Assembly: GCF_030254645.1 (NCBI RefSeq) | Contig: NZ_CP116346.1 | Span: 310,001 to 374,000, forward strand | From: Paucibacter sediminis | GTDB lineage: Bacteria; Pseudomonadota; Gammaproteobacteria; Burkholderiales; Burkholderiaceae_C | DNA length: 64,000 nucleotides | Direction: 5' to 3' | In this document: piece after piece, positions 17,232 through 26,440 of the stretch | How positions within the stretch are numbered: position 1 is the first letter of the stretch | Layout of the letters: each line of letters opens with the position of its first letter | Notes under the pieces: generated by a model | Seen by the model: only the letters and a program-made list of their open reading frames with translations | The model's database searches: none | Told to the model about the DNA's origin: nothing | Made by a program: the position numbers and the translations under genes

Positions 17232-20200
17232 ACAACCAGACGCGCGGACCGGGGGGATACGCGGAACTCCACTGCTTGAGCAATTTCAGCTTTCTGCGCG
17301 GCGCCTCCGATCCTGAGGAGCTGGTGCGGCGCGCCCACGACCAGGGCTATGCGGCCCTGGCCATCACCGACGAATGCTCGTTGGCCGGGGTGGTGCGCGC
17401 GCATGTGGGCCTGAAGCGCCTGATGGGCGAGCGGCCCGAGCTGGACCCCGAGCTGGAGCTGCCCCAGCTCATCATCGGCAGCGAGTTCCTGGTGCGCGCG
17501 GACGACGGTGAGGCGCCGCTCTTCAAGCTGGTACTGCTGGCGCCGCAGCGCGAGGCCTATGGCAACCTGAGCCAGTTCATCACCGATCTGCGCCGCGCCT
17601 CCCTCACCAAGGGCCAGTACCGGCTGAGCTGGCCGCAGCTGCATACCGCCAGCCAACAAGCCCAGTTGGACGGCTTGCTGCTCATCCTGCTGCCGCTGCG
17701 CAGCCGCAGCGATGCCGAATTGCTGGCGCAGGCACGCTGGCTGCTGGGCGCCTTCGCGGGCCGCGCCTGGATCGGCGTGGAGCTGCTCAGCGAACTCTCC
17801 GACGAGCTCTGGCTGCAGCGCCTGCGCGCGCTCTCGGAGGCCACGGAGATCCCGCTCGTGGCCTGTGGCGATGTGCACATGCATGTGCGCTCGCGCAAGC
17901 CCCTGCAGGACGTGATGACGGCCACCCGCCTCAACAAGCCCATCCATGCCTGCGGCCTGGACCTGCAGCCCAATGCCGAGCGCCATCTGCGCAGCCGCCT
18001 GCGCCTGGCCCAGGTCTACCCGCCCGAGTTGCTGGCCGAGACGCTGAAGATCGCCGAGCGCTGCCACTTCACGCTCGACGAGCTGCGCTACCAATACCCC
18101 AGCGAAGTCATCCCCGCCGGCGAGACGCCCTCCAGCTATCTGCGCCGCCTCACCTTCGAGGGCATGGCCAGGCGCTGGCCCGCGGACGGCGGCGCCGCCT
18201 GGCTGGCGCGCGTCGAGCATGAGCTGGCGCTGATCGCCGAGCTGCGCTACGAGCATTACTTCCTCACCGTGGCCGACATCGTGCGCTTCGCACGGGGCCA
18301 GGGCATCCTCTGCCAGGGGCGCGGCTCGGCCGCCAACTCGGTGGTCTGCTACTGCCTGGAGATCACCGCGGTGGACCCGGCCGAGAGCACCCTGCTGTTC
18401 GAGCGCTTCATCAGCAAGGAGCGCAACGAGCCGCCCGATATCGATGTGGACTTCGAGCATGAGCGCCGCGAGAAGGTGATCCAGTACCTCTACCAGCGCT
18501 ACGGCCGCCACCGCGCCGCCCTCACCGCGGTGGTGATCGCCTACCGCGCGCGCAGCGCGCTGCGCGACGTGGGCCGCGCGCTGGACTTCGACGCGGCCTT
18601 GCTGGAAAAGCTCGCCAAGGACCATTCGGGCTGGAGCGAGGACATCCTGCCACCCGAGCGCTTCGCGCAGCTGCAGCAGGAGCTTGGCTTCGATGCCCAG
18701 GACACGAAGCTGCAGCAGCTCATCACGCTGGCGCGCCAGCTGATGGGCATGCCGCGCCACCTCAGCCAGCATGTGGGCGGCTTCGTACTCACCGAGGGGC
18801 CGCTGTCGCGCCTGGTGCCGATCGAGAACGCCAGCATGAAGGACCGCAGCGTGATCGAGTGGGACAAGGACGATCTCGACGCGCTCAATCTGCTCAAGGT
18901 CGACGTGCTGGCCCTGGGCATGCTCAGCGCGCTGCGGCGCTGCTACGCGATGGTGAACCGGCTGCGCGGCAGCACGCTGGAGCTCGCCACCACGCCGCAG
19001 GGCGACGATCCCACCTACGACATGATCTGCGCCGCCGACACCATCGGCACCTTCCAGATCGAGAGCCGCGCGCAGATGTCGATGCTGCCGCGCCTCAAGC
19101 CGCGCAAGTTCTACGACCTGGTGATCGAGGTGGCGATCGTGCGCCCCGGCCCCATCGAGGGCGGCATGGTGCACCCCTATCTGGAGAACCGCGCCAAGCA
19201 CCCGGACGATGTCGTCTACCCCAGCGAGGACCTGAAGGCGGCGCTCGCGCGCACCTGCGGCATCCCGATCTTCCAGGAGCAGGTGATGCAAGTGGCGATG
19301 ATCGCGGCCGGCTTCACGCCCGGCGAGGCCGACCAGCTGCGCCGCGCCATGGCGGCCTGGAAGCGGCCCGGCGACCTGGGCAAGTTCCACGAAAAAATCC
19401 TCGACGGCATGCGCGCGCGCGGCTACCAGGACGCGTTTGCCGAATCCATCTTCAAGCAGATCAAGGGCTTTGCCTCCTACGGCTTCCCCGAATCGCATGC
19501 CGCCAGCTTTGCCCTGCTCACCTATGTGAGCTGCTGGCTCAAGAGGCACGAGCCGGCGGCCTTTCTGTGCGCGCTGCTGAACTCGCAGCCGCTGGGCTTC
19601 TACACCCCGGCCCAGCTGGTGCAGGACGCGCGCCGCCATGGCGTCGAGGTGCTGCCCGCCGATGTGAGCTACAGCGATCTGGACAGCCGGCTCACCCCCG
19701 AGGTGCTGGGCGACGATGCCGCACTGGCCCAGCCCGCCGTGCGCCTGGGCCTGCGCCTGGTGCATGGGCTGGCGGATGCGGCGGCCGAGCGCATCGTGGC
19801 GGCGCGCAGCGCAGCCCTCTTCAGCGATGCGCAAGACCTGGCCCTGCGCGCCGCGCTGGACCAGCGCGAGATGCAGCTGCTGGCCGCCGCCGATGCGCTC
19901 AGTTCGCTCAGCGGGCATCGCCGCCAGCAGGTCTGGCAGGCCTCGGCGCTGCGCAGCCTGCCGCCGCTGTTGCGCGGCAGCATGCCGGCCGAGGATGAGC
20001 TGGCCTTGCCCGCCGCGCCCGAGGGCGAGGAGGTGCTGTGGGACTATGCCTCGCTGGGCCTGACCCTGCGCAGCCATCCGCTGGCGCTGCTGCGCGCACG
20101 CCTGGCCAGGCGCGGGCTGCAGAGCTCGGCCGAGCTGCAAGACTGGCCCAGCGGCCGCATGGTGCACAGCTGCGGCCTGGTGACGGTGCGCCAGCGCCCG

Positions 20201-20437
20201 CAGACCGCCAAGGGCACGCTCTTCATCAGCCTGGAAGACGAGGCCGGCAGCGTGCAGGTGATCGTCTGGCCCGACATCTACAAGGCGCACCGCTCCACCA
20301 TCCTGGCCGCGCGCCTGCTGGTGGTGCATGGCCGCTGGCAGCACGAGAACGGCGTGCGCCATCTGCTCGGCCAGCGCTTCGAGGACCTGACGCCCTGGCT
20401 GGGGCGGCTGGGGGTCAGCAGCCGGGACTTCAGGTAG
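17228..20437 (+). CDS. dnaE2: error-prone DNA polymerase DnaE2 (alpha subunit)
   Basis: A 1069-residue C-family DNA polymerase that performs SOS-induced mutagenic translesion synthesis with ImuA and ImuB. The N-terminal PHP domain starts ELHCLSNFSFLRGAS. The palm carries PDIDVDF near residues 402-408, holding two of the three catalytic aspartates. The helix-hairpin region and a C-terminal OB fold (GTLFISLEDEAGSVQVIVWP) follow. Length and the ending VSSRDFR fit DnaE2 rather than replicative DnaE. ATG at 17228 overlaps the imuB stop. The gene's 3' end overlaps the convergent SDR gene by eight bases. Confidence 0.93.
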   Translation: MNNQTRGPGGYAELHCLSNFSFLRGASDPEELVRRAHDQGYAALAITDECSLAGVVRAHVGLKRLMGERPELDPELELPQLIIGSEFLVRADDGEAPLFKLVLLAPQREAYGNLSQFITDLRRASLTKGQYRLSWPQLHTASQQAQLDGLLLILLPLRSRSDAELLAQARWLLGAFAGRAWIGVELLSELSDELWLQRLRALSEATEIPLVACGDVHMHVRSRKPLQDVMTATRLNKPIHACGLDLQPNAERHLRSRLRLAQVYPPELLAETLKIAERCHFTLDELRYQYPSEVIPAGETPSSYLRRLTFEGMARRWPADGGAAWLARVEHELALIAELRYEHYFLTVADIVRFARGQGILCQGRGSAANSVVCYCLEITAVDPAESTLLFERFISKERNEPPDIDVDFEHERREKVIQYLYQRYGRHRAALTAVVIAYRARSALRDVGRALDFDAALLEKLAKDHSGWSEDILPPERFAQLQQELGFDAQDTKLQQLITLARQLMGMPRHLSQHVGGFVLTEGPLSRLVPIENASMKDRSVIEWDKDDLDALNLLKVDVLALGMLSALRRCYAMVNRLRGSTLELATTPQGDDPTYDMICAADTIGTFQIESRAQMSMLPRLKPRKFYDLVIEVAIVRPGPIEGGMVHPYLENRAKHPDDVVYPSEDLKAALARTCGIPIFQEQVMQVAMIAAGFTPGEADQLRRAMAAWKRPGDLGKFHEKILDGMRARGYQDAFAESIFKQIKGFASYGFPESHAASFALLTYVSCWLKRHEPAAFLCALLNSQPLGFYTPAQLVQDARRHGVEVLPADVSYSDLDSRLTPEVLGDDAALAQPAVRLGLRLVHGLADAAAERIVAARSAALFSDAQDLALRAALDQREMQLLAAADALSSLSGHRRQQVWQASALRSLPPLLRGSMPAEDELALPAAPEGEEVLWDYASLGLTLRSHPLALLRARLARRGLQSSAELQDWPSGRMVHSCGLVTVRQRPQTAKGTLFISLEDEAGSVQVIVWPDIYKAHRSTILAARLLVVHGRWQHENGVRHLLGQRFEDLTPWLGRLGVSSRDFR

Positions 20438-21311
20438 GGCCGGGGTCGGCCAGACCGGCGAGTTCCGGCACCGGGCCGCTGGCGGCACGATCGATCGAGA
20501 CGCTCAGGGCCTGCCAGCGGTCGGCGAGTTCGGCGCGCTCCTGCTCGGCCTGGCGGGCATAGGCGAAGGCATCACTGCCCAGCAGGATATGCGGCGGCAG
20601 CTGCGCGGCCGCTGCCAGCTTGAGCACCACCTGCGCGACCTTGGCCGGGTCGCCGTTTTCATGGCCCCAATAGTCCTCCAGCATGCGGTTGAAGGCGCCG
20701 ACCGAGGGCTCGTAATCGGGCAGCAGGGCCACGCCCTGGCCATGGGCCCGCTTGCCCCAGTTCGTCTGCATGCCGCCCGGCTCCAGCGCGGTGACCGCCA
20801 CGCCGAAGGGCGCGGCCTCCTGCGCCAGGCATTCCGTGAAGCCGCCCACCGCCCACTTGGCGGCGAAATACGAGGAATTGCCGGGCCTGGTGATGCGCCC
20901 GCCGACCGAGGAGATCTGGATGATGTGCCCGCTGCGCTGCGCCCGCATCAGCGGCAGTGCGGCACGGCTGAGGTTGACGACGCCGAACAGACAGGTCTCC
21001 ACCACGGCGCGGAAGTCCTCGGACGGGATCTGCTCGAAGGGGCGCGCATCGCCGTAGCCGGCGTTGTTCACCAGCACATCGAGCCGGCCGAAGGCGGCGA
21101 TGGCGGCCCGTACCGCCGCGACGCCTTGCGCCTCGTCGCGCACATCGAGCGCGGCGGTACGCACGCGCGGGCCATAGCGCTCGACGAGCGCGTCGAGGGC
21201 GCGGACCTCGCGGGCCGTCGCCAGCACGCAATGCCCGGCGGCGAGCGCCGCTTCGGCGATGTGGCGGCCGAGGCCACTGCCACTGCCCGTGATCAACCAG
21301 ACTTGAGTCAT
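20430..21311 (-). CDS. short-chain dehydrogenase/reductase
   Basis: A 293-residue classical SDR. The cofactor loop is TGSGSGLG (residues 8-15), NNAGYG follows the fourth strand, the catalytic serine lies in ISSVGG and the YxxxK pair is YFAAK. The Arg after the second strand (ATAREVRAL) suggests NADPH. ATG at 21311 is chosen over 21329 because an AGGTGA site precedes it. It is followed upstream by a quinone-oxidoreductase-like gene on the same strand, possibly in one operon controlled by the divergent LysR regulator. The substrate is unknown. Confidence 0.85.
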   Translation of the reverse strand: MTQVWLITGSGSGLGRHIAEAALAAGHCVLATAREVRALDALVERYGPRVRTAALDVRDEAQGVAAVRAAIAAFGRLDVLVNNAGYGDARPFEQIPSEDFRAVVETCLFGVVNLSRAALPLMRAQRSGHIIQISSVGGRITRPGNSSYFAAKWAVGGFTECLAQEAAPFGVAVTALEPGGMQTNWGKRAHGQGVALLPDYEPSVGAFNRMLEDYWGHENGDPAKVAQVVLKLAAAAQLPPHILLGSDAFAYARQAEQERAELADRWQALSVSIDRAASGPVPELAGLADPGPT

Positions 21312-21356
21312 TGCATTCACCTGTTCCATGGGGGTTTCACTCGCTGCGGCGCACCT

Positions 21357-22358
21357 TCAGGCGCGCACCTCGACCACCAGCCGGCCGCGTGCGCGGCCGG
21401 CGGCCACTTCCTCATGCGCGGCCAGCGCGCTGTCCAGCGTGTAGCGGCGCGCGTCCATCAGCGGCACAAGCTGCCCGCGTTCGGCCAGCTTCGCGGCCTC
21501 TTCGAGGATGTGGCCATGGTGGGCACGGCCCTCGCCCGTGAGCAGCGGCAGCAGCGTGAACACGCCCGAGTAGCTCGCCGCCCGGAACGACAGGGGCGCC
21601 AATGCATGCGTGCCCCAGCCCAGGCAGCTCAGCACATGGCCGACATGGGGGCGCACGGCCTGAAAGGCGGCGTCGAGCACGGCACCCCCCACGGTGTCGT
21701 AGATCACATCGAAACCCAGGCCGCCGGTGTGCTCGGCCACATAGGCCTCGACGGCGGTGGTCCGGTAGTCGATCGGTGTGGCGCCAAAGCGGCGCACCGT
21801 TTCGGCCTGCTCCGGCGACACGGTTGCATACACCTCGGCGCCCAGCGCCTTGGCCAGCTGCACCGCGACATGGCCGACCCCGCCGGCACCGCCATGCACC
21901 AGCACCTTCTGACCGGCCCTGGTCCTGGCCCGGTCGACCAGCCCTTCCCAGGCCGTGATAGTGATCAGCGGCAAGGCCGCGGCCTCCCGCATCGACAGAT
22001 TGGCCGGCTTGCGCGCAAGCAGGTCCGCGTCCACGGCGGCGAACTCGGCCAGCGAACCCTGCAGGCCGCCGACCCCACCCGTCAGGCCATAGACCTGGTC
22101 GCCGACGCGCAAGCGCGCAACGCCGGGGCCCACGGCCCGCACCACGCCAGCGACGTCCATGCCCAGCACGGCCGGCAGGGCATGCCGGGCATGGGCCGCC
22201 TTGCCGGCGCGGATCTTGCCGTCCAGCGGATTCACGCCGCTGGCGGCGATTTCCAGCAGCACCTGCCCCGGGCCCGGCACGGGAACCGGCAGCGTCCGGG
22301 ACAGGAATGGCCCGTCGGTGGCTTCAAGCACCAGGGCGCGCATGGAGGTGGTGGTCAT
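21357..22358 (-). CDS. zinc-independent MDR-family quinone oxidoreductase-like protein
   Basis: A 333-residue medium-chain dehydrogenase/reductase of the quinone oxidoreductase (Qor) type. The N-terminal GroES-like domain has VNPLDGKIRAG and GMDVAGVVRAVG. The nucleotide-binding motif is HGGAGGVGHVAVQLAKALGA (about 154-173). Catalytic and structural zinc cysteines are absent. It probably reduces quinones or enones with NADPH. It is divergent from a LysR regulator across 103 bases holding a 15-base palindrome, so it is likely that regulator's target. Confidence 0.85.
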   Translation of the reverse strand: MTTTSMRALVLEATDGPFLSRTLPVPVPGPGQVLLEIAASGVNPLDGKIRAGKAAHARHALPAVLGMDVAGVVRAVGPGVARLRVGDQVYGLTGGVGGLQGSLAEFAAVDADLLARKPANLSMREAAALPLITITAWEGLVDRARTRAGQKVLVHGGAGGVGHVAVQLAKALGAEVYATVSPEQAETVRRFGATPIDYRTTAVEAYVAEHTGGLGFDVIYDTVGGAVLDAAFQAVRPHVGHVLSCLGWGTHALAPLSFRAASYSGVFTLLPLLTGEGRAHHGHILEEAAKLAERGQLVPLMDARRYTLDSALAAHEEVAAGRARGRLVVEVRA

Positions 22359-22427
22359 GGGGATCTCCGTTGTGGGTCAGTGGCGCTATTCTTGGCTCGT
22401 CAATAACGCATGTAAATTCACAACATC

Positions 22428-22442
22428 GCATGGACTCCATGC
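22428..22442. promoter_or_regulatory. 15-base palindrome, LysR operator candidate
   Basis: GCATGGACTCCATGC is a perfect inverted repeat around a central base. It sits 20 bases upstream of the lysR-type start and 70 bases upstream of the divergent oxidoreductase start. Position and symmetry fit a LysR-type binding site; this is inferred from layout. Confidence 0.5.
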
Positions 22443-22461
22443 ACATTTGTTGAGGGCATCG

Positions 22462-23313
22462 ATGGAATGGAGTGACATCAAGGTGTTTCTCGCGATTGCG
22501 CGCGCACGCTCACTGAGCGGTGCCGCGCGTGCCACCAAGCAGAGCCAGCCCACCATGGGCCGCAGGCTCAAGGTGCTGGAGCGGGACCTGGGCCACGCGC
22601 TGTTTCAGCGCGGCAGCGAGGGCCTGCTGCTGACCGACGAGGGCGACGCCTTGCTGGCCCATGCCGAGCGCATGGAGCAGGAGGCGCTGGCCTTCGAGCG
22701 CGAGCTCGCGGGGCAGCAGACGCAGCTCGAAGGCCAGCTGCGCGTGGCGTCGTCGGACTGGTTTGGCGTCCACATGCTGACGCCGGTGTTCGCCGAGTTC
22801 GGCAAGGCGCATCCCCGCGTCAGCATCGAGCTGGTGACCGACGCGCGCCTGTTCAGCCTGGCGCGCCGCGAAGCCGAGCTGGCCTTTCGCATCCAGCCCT
22901 TTGCCGAGCCGCACGTGATCCAGCGCCGGCTGATGACCGTGCCCTACGGTCTCTATGTGGCCAAGGGAAGCCCGCGACCGGACGGCGCCGGCGGCCAGGG
23001 CAGCGCGCTGATCACGCTGGATGCCGCCTACAGCGACTTCCCCGATGCACGCTGGCTGAAGAAGACCCTGCCCAAGGCACGTGTTGCCTTCACCAGCAAC
23101 AGCCGCGACGTGCAGGCGCGCATGTGTGCGCTGGGCGCCGGCTTGGCGGTGCTGCCCCGGCCGCTGGGCGACAGCATCGCCAACATCGAGCGCATCGAGA
23201 TCGACCCGCCGCCGCCCGGACGCGATGTCTGGCTGGGCTACCACCGCGACCTGCGCCGCCTGCGACGGCTGCGCGCGCTGGTGGACCTGGTGGCCGCGCG
23301 CTTGGCCGAATAG
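22462..23313 (+). CDS. LysR family transcriptional regulator
   Basis: A 283-residue LysR-type regulator. The winged helix-turn-helix occupies about residues 1-60 (FLAIARARSLSGAARATKQSQPTMGRRLKVLE) and the periplasmic-binding-like effector domain about 90-283. ATG at 22462 starts MEWSDIKVFL, the normal LysR opening; the frame is open further upstream but reads through the divergent promoter. It probably controls the oxidoreductase/SDR pair transcribed the other way. Its effector is unknown. It ends seven bases from the convergent protease-like gene. Confidence 0.88.
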   Translation: MEWSDIKVFLAIARARSLSGAARATKQSQPTMGRRLKVLERDLGHALFQRGSEGLLLTDEGDALLAHAERMEQEALAFERELAGQQTQLEGQLRVASSDWFGVHMLTPVFAEFGKAHPRVSIELVTDARLFSLARREAELAFRIQPFAEPHVIQRRLMTVPYGLYVAKGSPRPDGAGGQGSALITLDAAYSDFPDARWLKKTLPKARVAFTSNSRDVQARMCALGAGLAVLPRPLGDSIANIERIEIDPPPPGRDVWLGYHRDLRRLRRLRALVDLVAARLAE

Positions 23314-23320
23314 GGCGGCC

Positions 23321-23998
23321 TCAGCGCTGCCCGGCAGGCAGGCCCGCATTGGCCGCGCGGCAGCGCTGCACATCGCAGGCGGTGGGCAGCAGCGCCCGGT
23401 ACTCCACCCCCTTGGCCAGGCGCGAGCCATCGCGGATGCTGCAGACCTCGCCCATGGCGCCGGTGTAATAGGACATCACGTCCACACAGCGCTTCGAATG
23501 CGCCATCACGCCGAACAGATGGCCCATCTCGTGCGAGATCACCATCTGCAGGGTCTGCTCGGCCGGGTGGCCGGGGTTGCGCTCGTGCAGCAGCTCGAAG
23601 GCCGCCGGCCCCAGCGAGAGCGTGCGCCGGCCCAGATCGGCCAGGCCGAAGTTGCGCGCCGCGCCCTGCTCGTTCCACTGCACCAGCACCGCGCCCTGGC
23701 GCCAGGCGTTCTGCGCATGCTCGCCCAGCAGCAGGCGCGCCGGCACGCCGCAGCCGGCCCAGCCCTGCAAGGCCTTGTCGAGCGCCTGCTCCACCTGCGC
23801 CGCGCCGAACCAGTAGGGCGCGCCGCGGTGGCTGTAGACGAACAGCAGCGGCGTGGCGATGGCGGGGCGGTCCCGGCCATCGCCCCAGGTGCTGATCTCG
23901 CCGGGGCGGCATTCGGCGATCTCCTGCTCGCGCAGGCTGGCCGGCGCGGCCCGCAGCAAGAGCGGGCACAGCAGGGCAAGGCAGAGCATCAGGCGCAT
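23321..23998 (-). CDS. secreted metzincin-like zinc metalloprotease candidate
   Basis: A 225-residue protein with a Sec signal peptide (MRLMLCLALLCPLLLRAAPA). HEMGHLFGVMAH spans residues 156-167: His156, Glu157 and His160 form an HExxH zinc site, and Gly163 is followed by His167. Matrixins have HExxHxxGxxH, so one residue more than usual separates the glycine from the third histidine. VMSYY (Met175) matches the metzincin Met-turn. Six or more cysteines suggest disulfides. ATG at 23998 is chosen because it begins the signal peptide. No propeptide or cysteine switch is obvious. Activity is plausible but unproven. Confidence 0.7.
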   Translation of the reverse strand: MRLMLCLALLCPLLLRAAPASLREQEIAECRPGEISTWGDGRDRPAIATPLLFVYSHRGAPYWFGAAQVEQALDKALQGWAGCGVPARLLLGEHAQNAWRQGAVLVQWNEQGAARNFGLADLGRRTLSLGPAAFELLHERNPGHPAEQTLQMVISHEMGHLFGVMAHSKRCVDVMSYYTGAMGEVCSIRDGSRLAKGVEYRALLPTACDVQRCRAANAGLPAGQR

Positions 23999-24084
23999 GA
24001 CCGCATTGGAGCAGAGCCGGGTCAAGCCCCTGTCAGCTGCAGCCCGCAGACTGGGGTTCAATTTTCACCAGCAGTACCCAGCCC

Positions 24085-25380
24085 ATGACCGTTCAGGACC
24101 TCTACCGCAGCAAGCGCCTCGGCGCCAACGACGCCCTCGGCCACTTGCGCGACGGCGATTTCATCATCGTGCCCACCGGCGTGGGCGAGCCCCCCGCGCT
24201 GCTGACGGCGCTCTCCGAACAGCGCCGGCGCTTCCGCGACATCAAGGTGGGCCAGATCCTGGCGGTGCGCAAGTTCGGCTATTTCGACCCCGAGACCGTC
24301 GAGCATGTGCGCCATGTGTCCTTCTTCTACGGCGCCGCCTCGCGCCCCGGCGGCCAGGCCGGCTGGGTGGACTTCATCCCCAGCTATTTCTCCGAGATGC
24401 CGGCCCTGATCGCGCGCGGCCAGATGGCCGCCGACGTGGTGTTCGCACTCGCCTCGCCGATGGACGCGCACGGCTACTTCTCGCTCAGCCTGGGCGCCGA
24501 CTACACCATGGCCGCGGTGGCCAAGGCGCGCGCCGTGGTGCTCGAGGTCAACCCCCACGTGCCCTATGCCTATGGCAACTGCCGCGTGCACATCTCGCAG
24601 GTGGCGGCCCTGGTGGAGGACGAGACCCCGGTGATGGAGGTGGGCCTGCCCAGCATCGGCCCGGTGCAGCAGGCGATCGGCAAATACGTGGCCGACATGA
24701 TCGACGACGGCTCCACCCTGCAGATCGGCTATGGCGGCATTCCCGACGCGGTGGTGATGCAGCTCACCGCCAAGCGCGACCTGGGCGTGCACACCGAGAT
24801 GATCGGCGACGGCATCCTCACCCTCATCGAGGCCGGCGCCGTCACCAACCGGCGCAAGACCCACCACGCGGGCAAGAGCATCGCCACCTTCGCGCTCGGC
24901 TCCAAAAAGCTCTACCAGTACATGGAGCGCAACCCGGCGCTGGAAATGCATCCGGTGGACGTGACCAACGACCCCTACGAGGCGGCCCGCAACGACAAGC
25001 TCTGCGCCATCAACGCCACCCTGCAGATCGACCTGCTGGGCCAATGCGGTTCGGAGAGCCTGGGGCCCCTGCCCTACTCCGGCACCGGCGGCCAGAGCGA
25101 CTTCGTGCGCGCCGCGAATCGCTCGCGCGAGGGCAAGGCCTTCATCGTGCTGCCCTCCACCGCCAAGGGCGACAGCATCAGCCGCATCGTGCCCACGCTC
25201 ACGCCCGGCACGCACATGAGCACCAGCAAGAACGACATCAACTACGTCGTCACCGAGTTCGGCGTGGCCCAGCTGCGCGGCAAGTCGGCCAAGCAGCGCG
25301 CCCAGGAGCTGATCGCCATCGCGCATCCGGATTTCCGGGGCGAGCTGCGCGAGCAGGCCAGAAAGCTGCAGCTGCTCTGA
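24085..25380 (+). CDS. acetyl-CoA hydrolase/CoA-transferase family protein
   Basis: A 431-residue family I CoA-transferase of the acetyl-CoA hydrolase/4-hydroxybutyrate CoA-transferase type. The N-terminal domain has PTGVGEPPALLTAL. The C-terminal domain has YGGIPDAV, HTEMIGDG (Glu near residue 238, the probable catalytic thioester-forming glutamate), SGTGGQSDF and YVVTEFGVAQLRGKS. It would move CoA between small carboxylates such as acetate, butyrate or succinate. It stands alone with 86 bases upstream and an EamA exporter gene 25 bases downstream. The exact substrate pair is not readable. Confidence 0.85.
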   Translation: MTVQDLYRSKRLGANDALGHLRDGDFIIVPTGVGEPPALLTALSEQRRRFRDIKVGQILAVRKFGYFDPETVEHVRHVSFFYGAASRPGGQAGWVDFIPSYFSEMPALIARGQMAADVVFALASPMDAHGYFSLSLGADYTMAAVAKARAVVLEVNPHVPYAYGNCRVHISQVAALVEDETPVMEVGLPSIGPVQQAIGKYVADMIDDGSTLQIGYGGIPDAVVMQLTAKRDLGVHTEMIGDGILTLIEAGAVTNRRKTHHAGKSIATFALGSKKLYQYMERNPALEMHPVDVTNDPYEAARNDKLCAINATLQIDLLGQCGSESLGPLPYSGTGGQSDFVRAANRSREGKAFIVLPSTAKGDSISRIVPTLTPGTHMSTSKNDINYVVTEFGVAQLRGKSAKQRAQELIAIAHPDFRGELREQARKLQLL

Positions 25381-25405
25381 GGCCCAGCGGCGAGAATGCG
25401 CGGCC

Positions 25406-26290
25406 ATGAGCCCGCTCGCCCTCGCCCTCGTCCTCATCGCCGCGCTCTGCCACGCCGCCTGGAACCTGATCGCCAAGCAGGCCGGCGGCGGCCAGGCCCT
25501 GGTGCTGCTGATCGCCCTGCTGGTGCTGCTGGTCTGGGCGCCGCTGCTGCCCTGGCTGGGGCTGGAACAGGTCTTGCACTGGGGCTGGAAGGAACTGCTG
25601 GTGTTGACCGGCAGCGCCGGGCTGCACGTTGTCTACTACCACTGCCTGATGCAGGGCTATGCGGTGGCCGACCTCAGCGTGGTCTATCCGGTGGCGCGCG
25701 GCAGCGGCCCGCTGCTGAGCTCGGCCGGCGCCCTGCTGCTGCTCGCCGAGCCGCTCAGCCTGCTGGGCGCGCTTGGCGCGCTGGGCGTGGTGGGCGGGGT
25801 GTTCCTGATCGCCGGCGGGCCGGGCCTGTTCAAGCGGGCACAGCAGCCCGAGCAGCGCCGGCGCGTGCACCGGGGCCTGCTGTGGGGCGGGCTCACCGGC
25901 GCCTGCATCGCCGGCTACACCCTGGTGGATGGCTATGCGGTCAAGGTGCTGGCGATCGCGCCGGCGCTGGCCTACTACGCCAACAACCTGCTGCGCGTGC
26001 CGCTGCAACTGCCCCTGCTGGCCGGCCACCGGCGCGCCGCCACGCTCGAGGTCTGGCGCACGCGCTGGAAGGCGGCGCTGGCGATCGCGCTGCTCAGCCC
26101 CATCAGCTATGTGCTGGTGCTCCACGCCATGCGCCTGGCGCCGCTGAGCCATGTGGCGCCGGCGCGCGAGGTCTCGATGCTGTTCGCGGCGCTGGCCGGC
26201 GGCAGCCTGCTGGGCGAGGGCGACCGCCTGCTGCGCCTGCTGGGCGCGCTGTGCATCGGCCTGGGCGTGGCCGCCCTCGCGCTGGGATGA
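25406..26290 (+). CDS. EamA/DMT family transporter
   Basis: A 294-residue inner-membrane protein with ten hydrophobic segments forming two EamA repeats, about residues 3-135 and 150-290. The N-terminal half contains LCHAAWNLIAKQA and the YPVARGSGPLL motif typical of the drug/metabolite transporter superfamily. Most members export amino acids, nucleobases or metabolites. The substrate here is unknown. It may be cotranscribed with the preceding CoA-transferase gene. Confidence 0.85.
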   Translation: MSPLALALVLIAALCHAAWNLIAKQAGGGQALVLLIALLVLLVWAPLLPWLGLEQVLHWGWKELLVLTGSAGLHVVYYHCLMQGYAVADLSVVYPVARGSGPLLSSAGALLLLAEPLSLLGALGALGVVGGVFLIAGGPGLFKRAQQPEQRRRVHRGLLWGGLTGACIAGYTLVDGYAVKVLAIAPALAYYANNLLRVPLQLPLLAGHRRAATLEVWRTRWKAALAIALLSPISYVLVLHAMRLAPLSHVAPAREVSMLFAALAGGSLLGEGDRLLRLLGALCIGLGVAALALG

Positions 26291-26440
26291 ACGTGGCGGA
26301 TTCGTGACACCTTACCGCCGCGCGCGCACTCAAACCCCAGCTCCAGGGTAAACGGCGATTGCCGCTGGCCGAAGTCCGGGCGATACACCCGCTCGGGCGA
26401 CATCCGCACCGCCCGCCGATCGACCGAGGAGCACGAGACG

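Noticed and set aside
17171-20488. Long open frame on the minus strand opposite dnaE2, about 1100 codons
   Set aside because: The opposite strand encodes intact DnaE2 with catalytic motifs; the antisense product has shadow composition.
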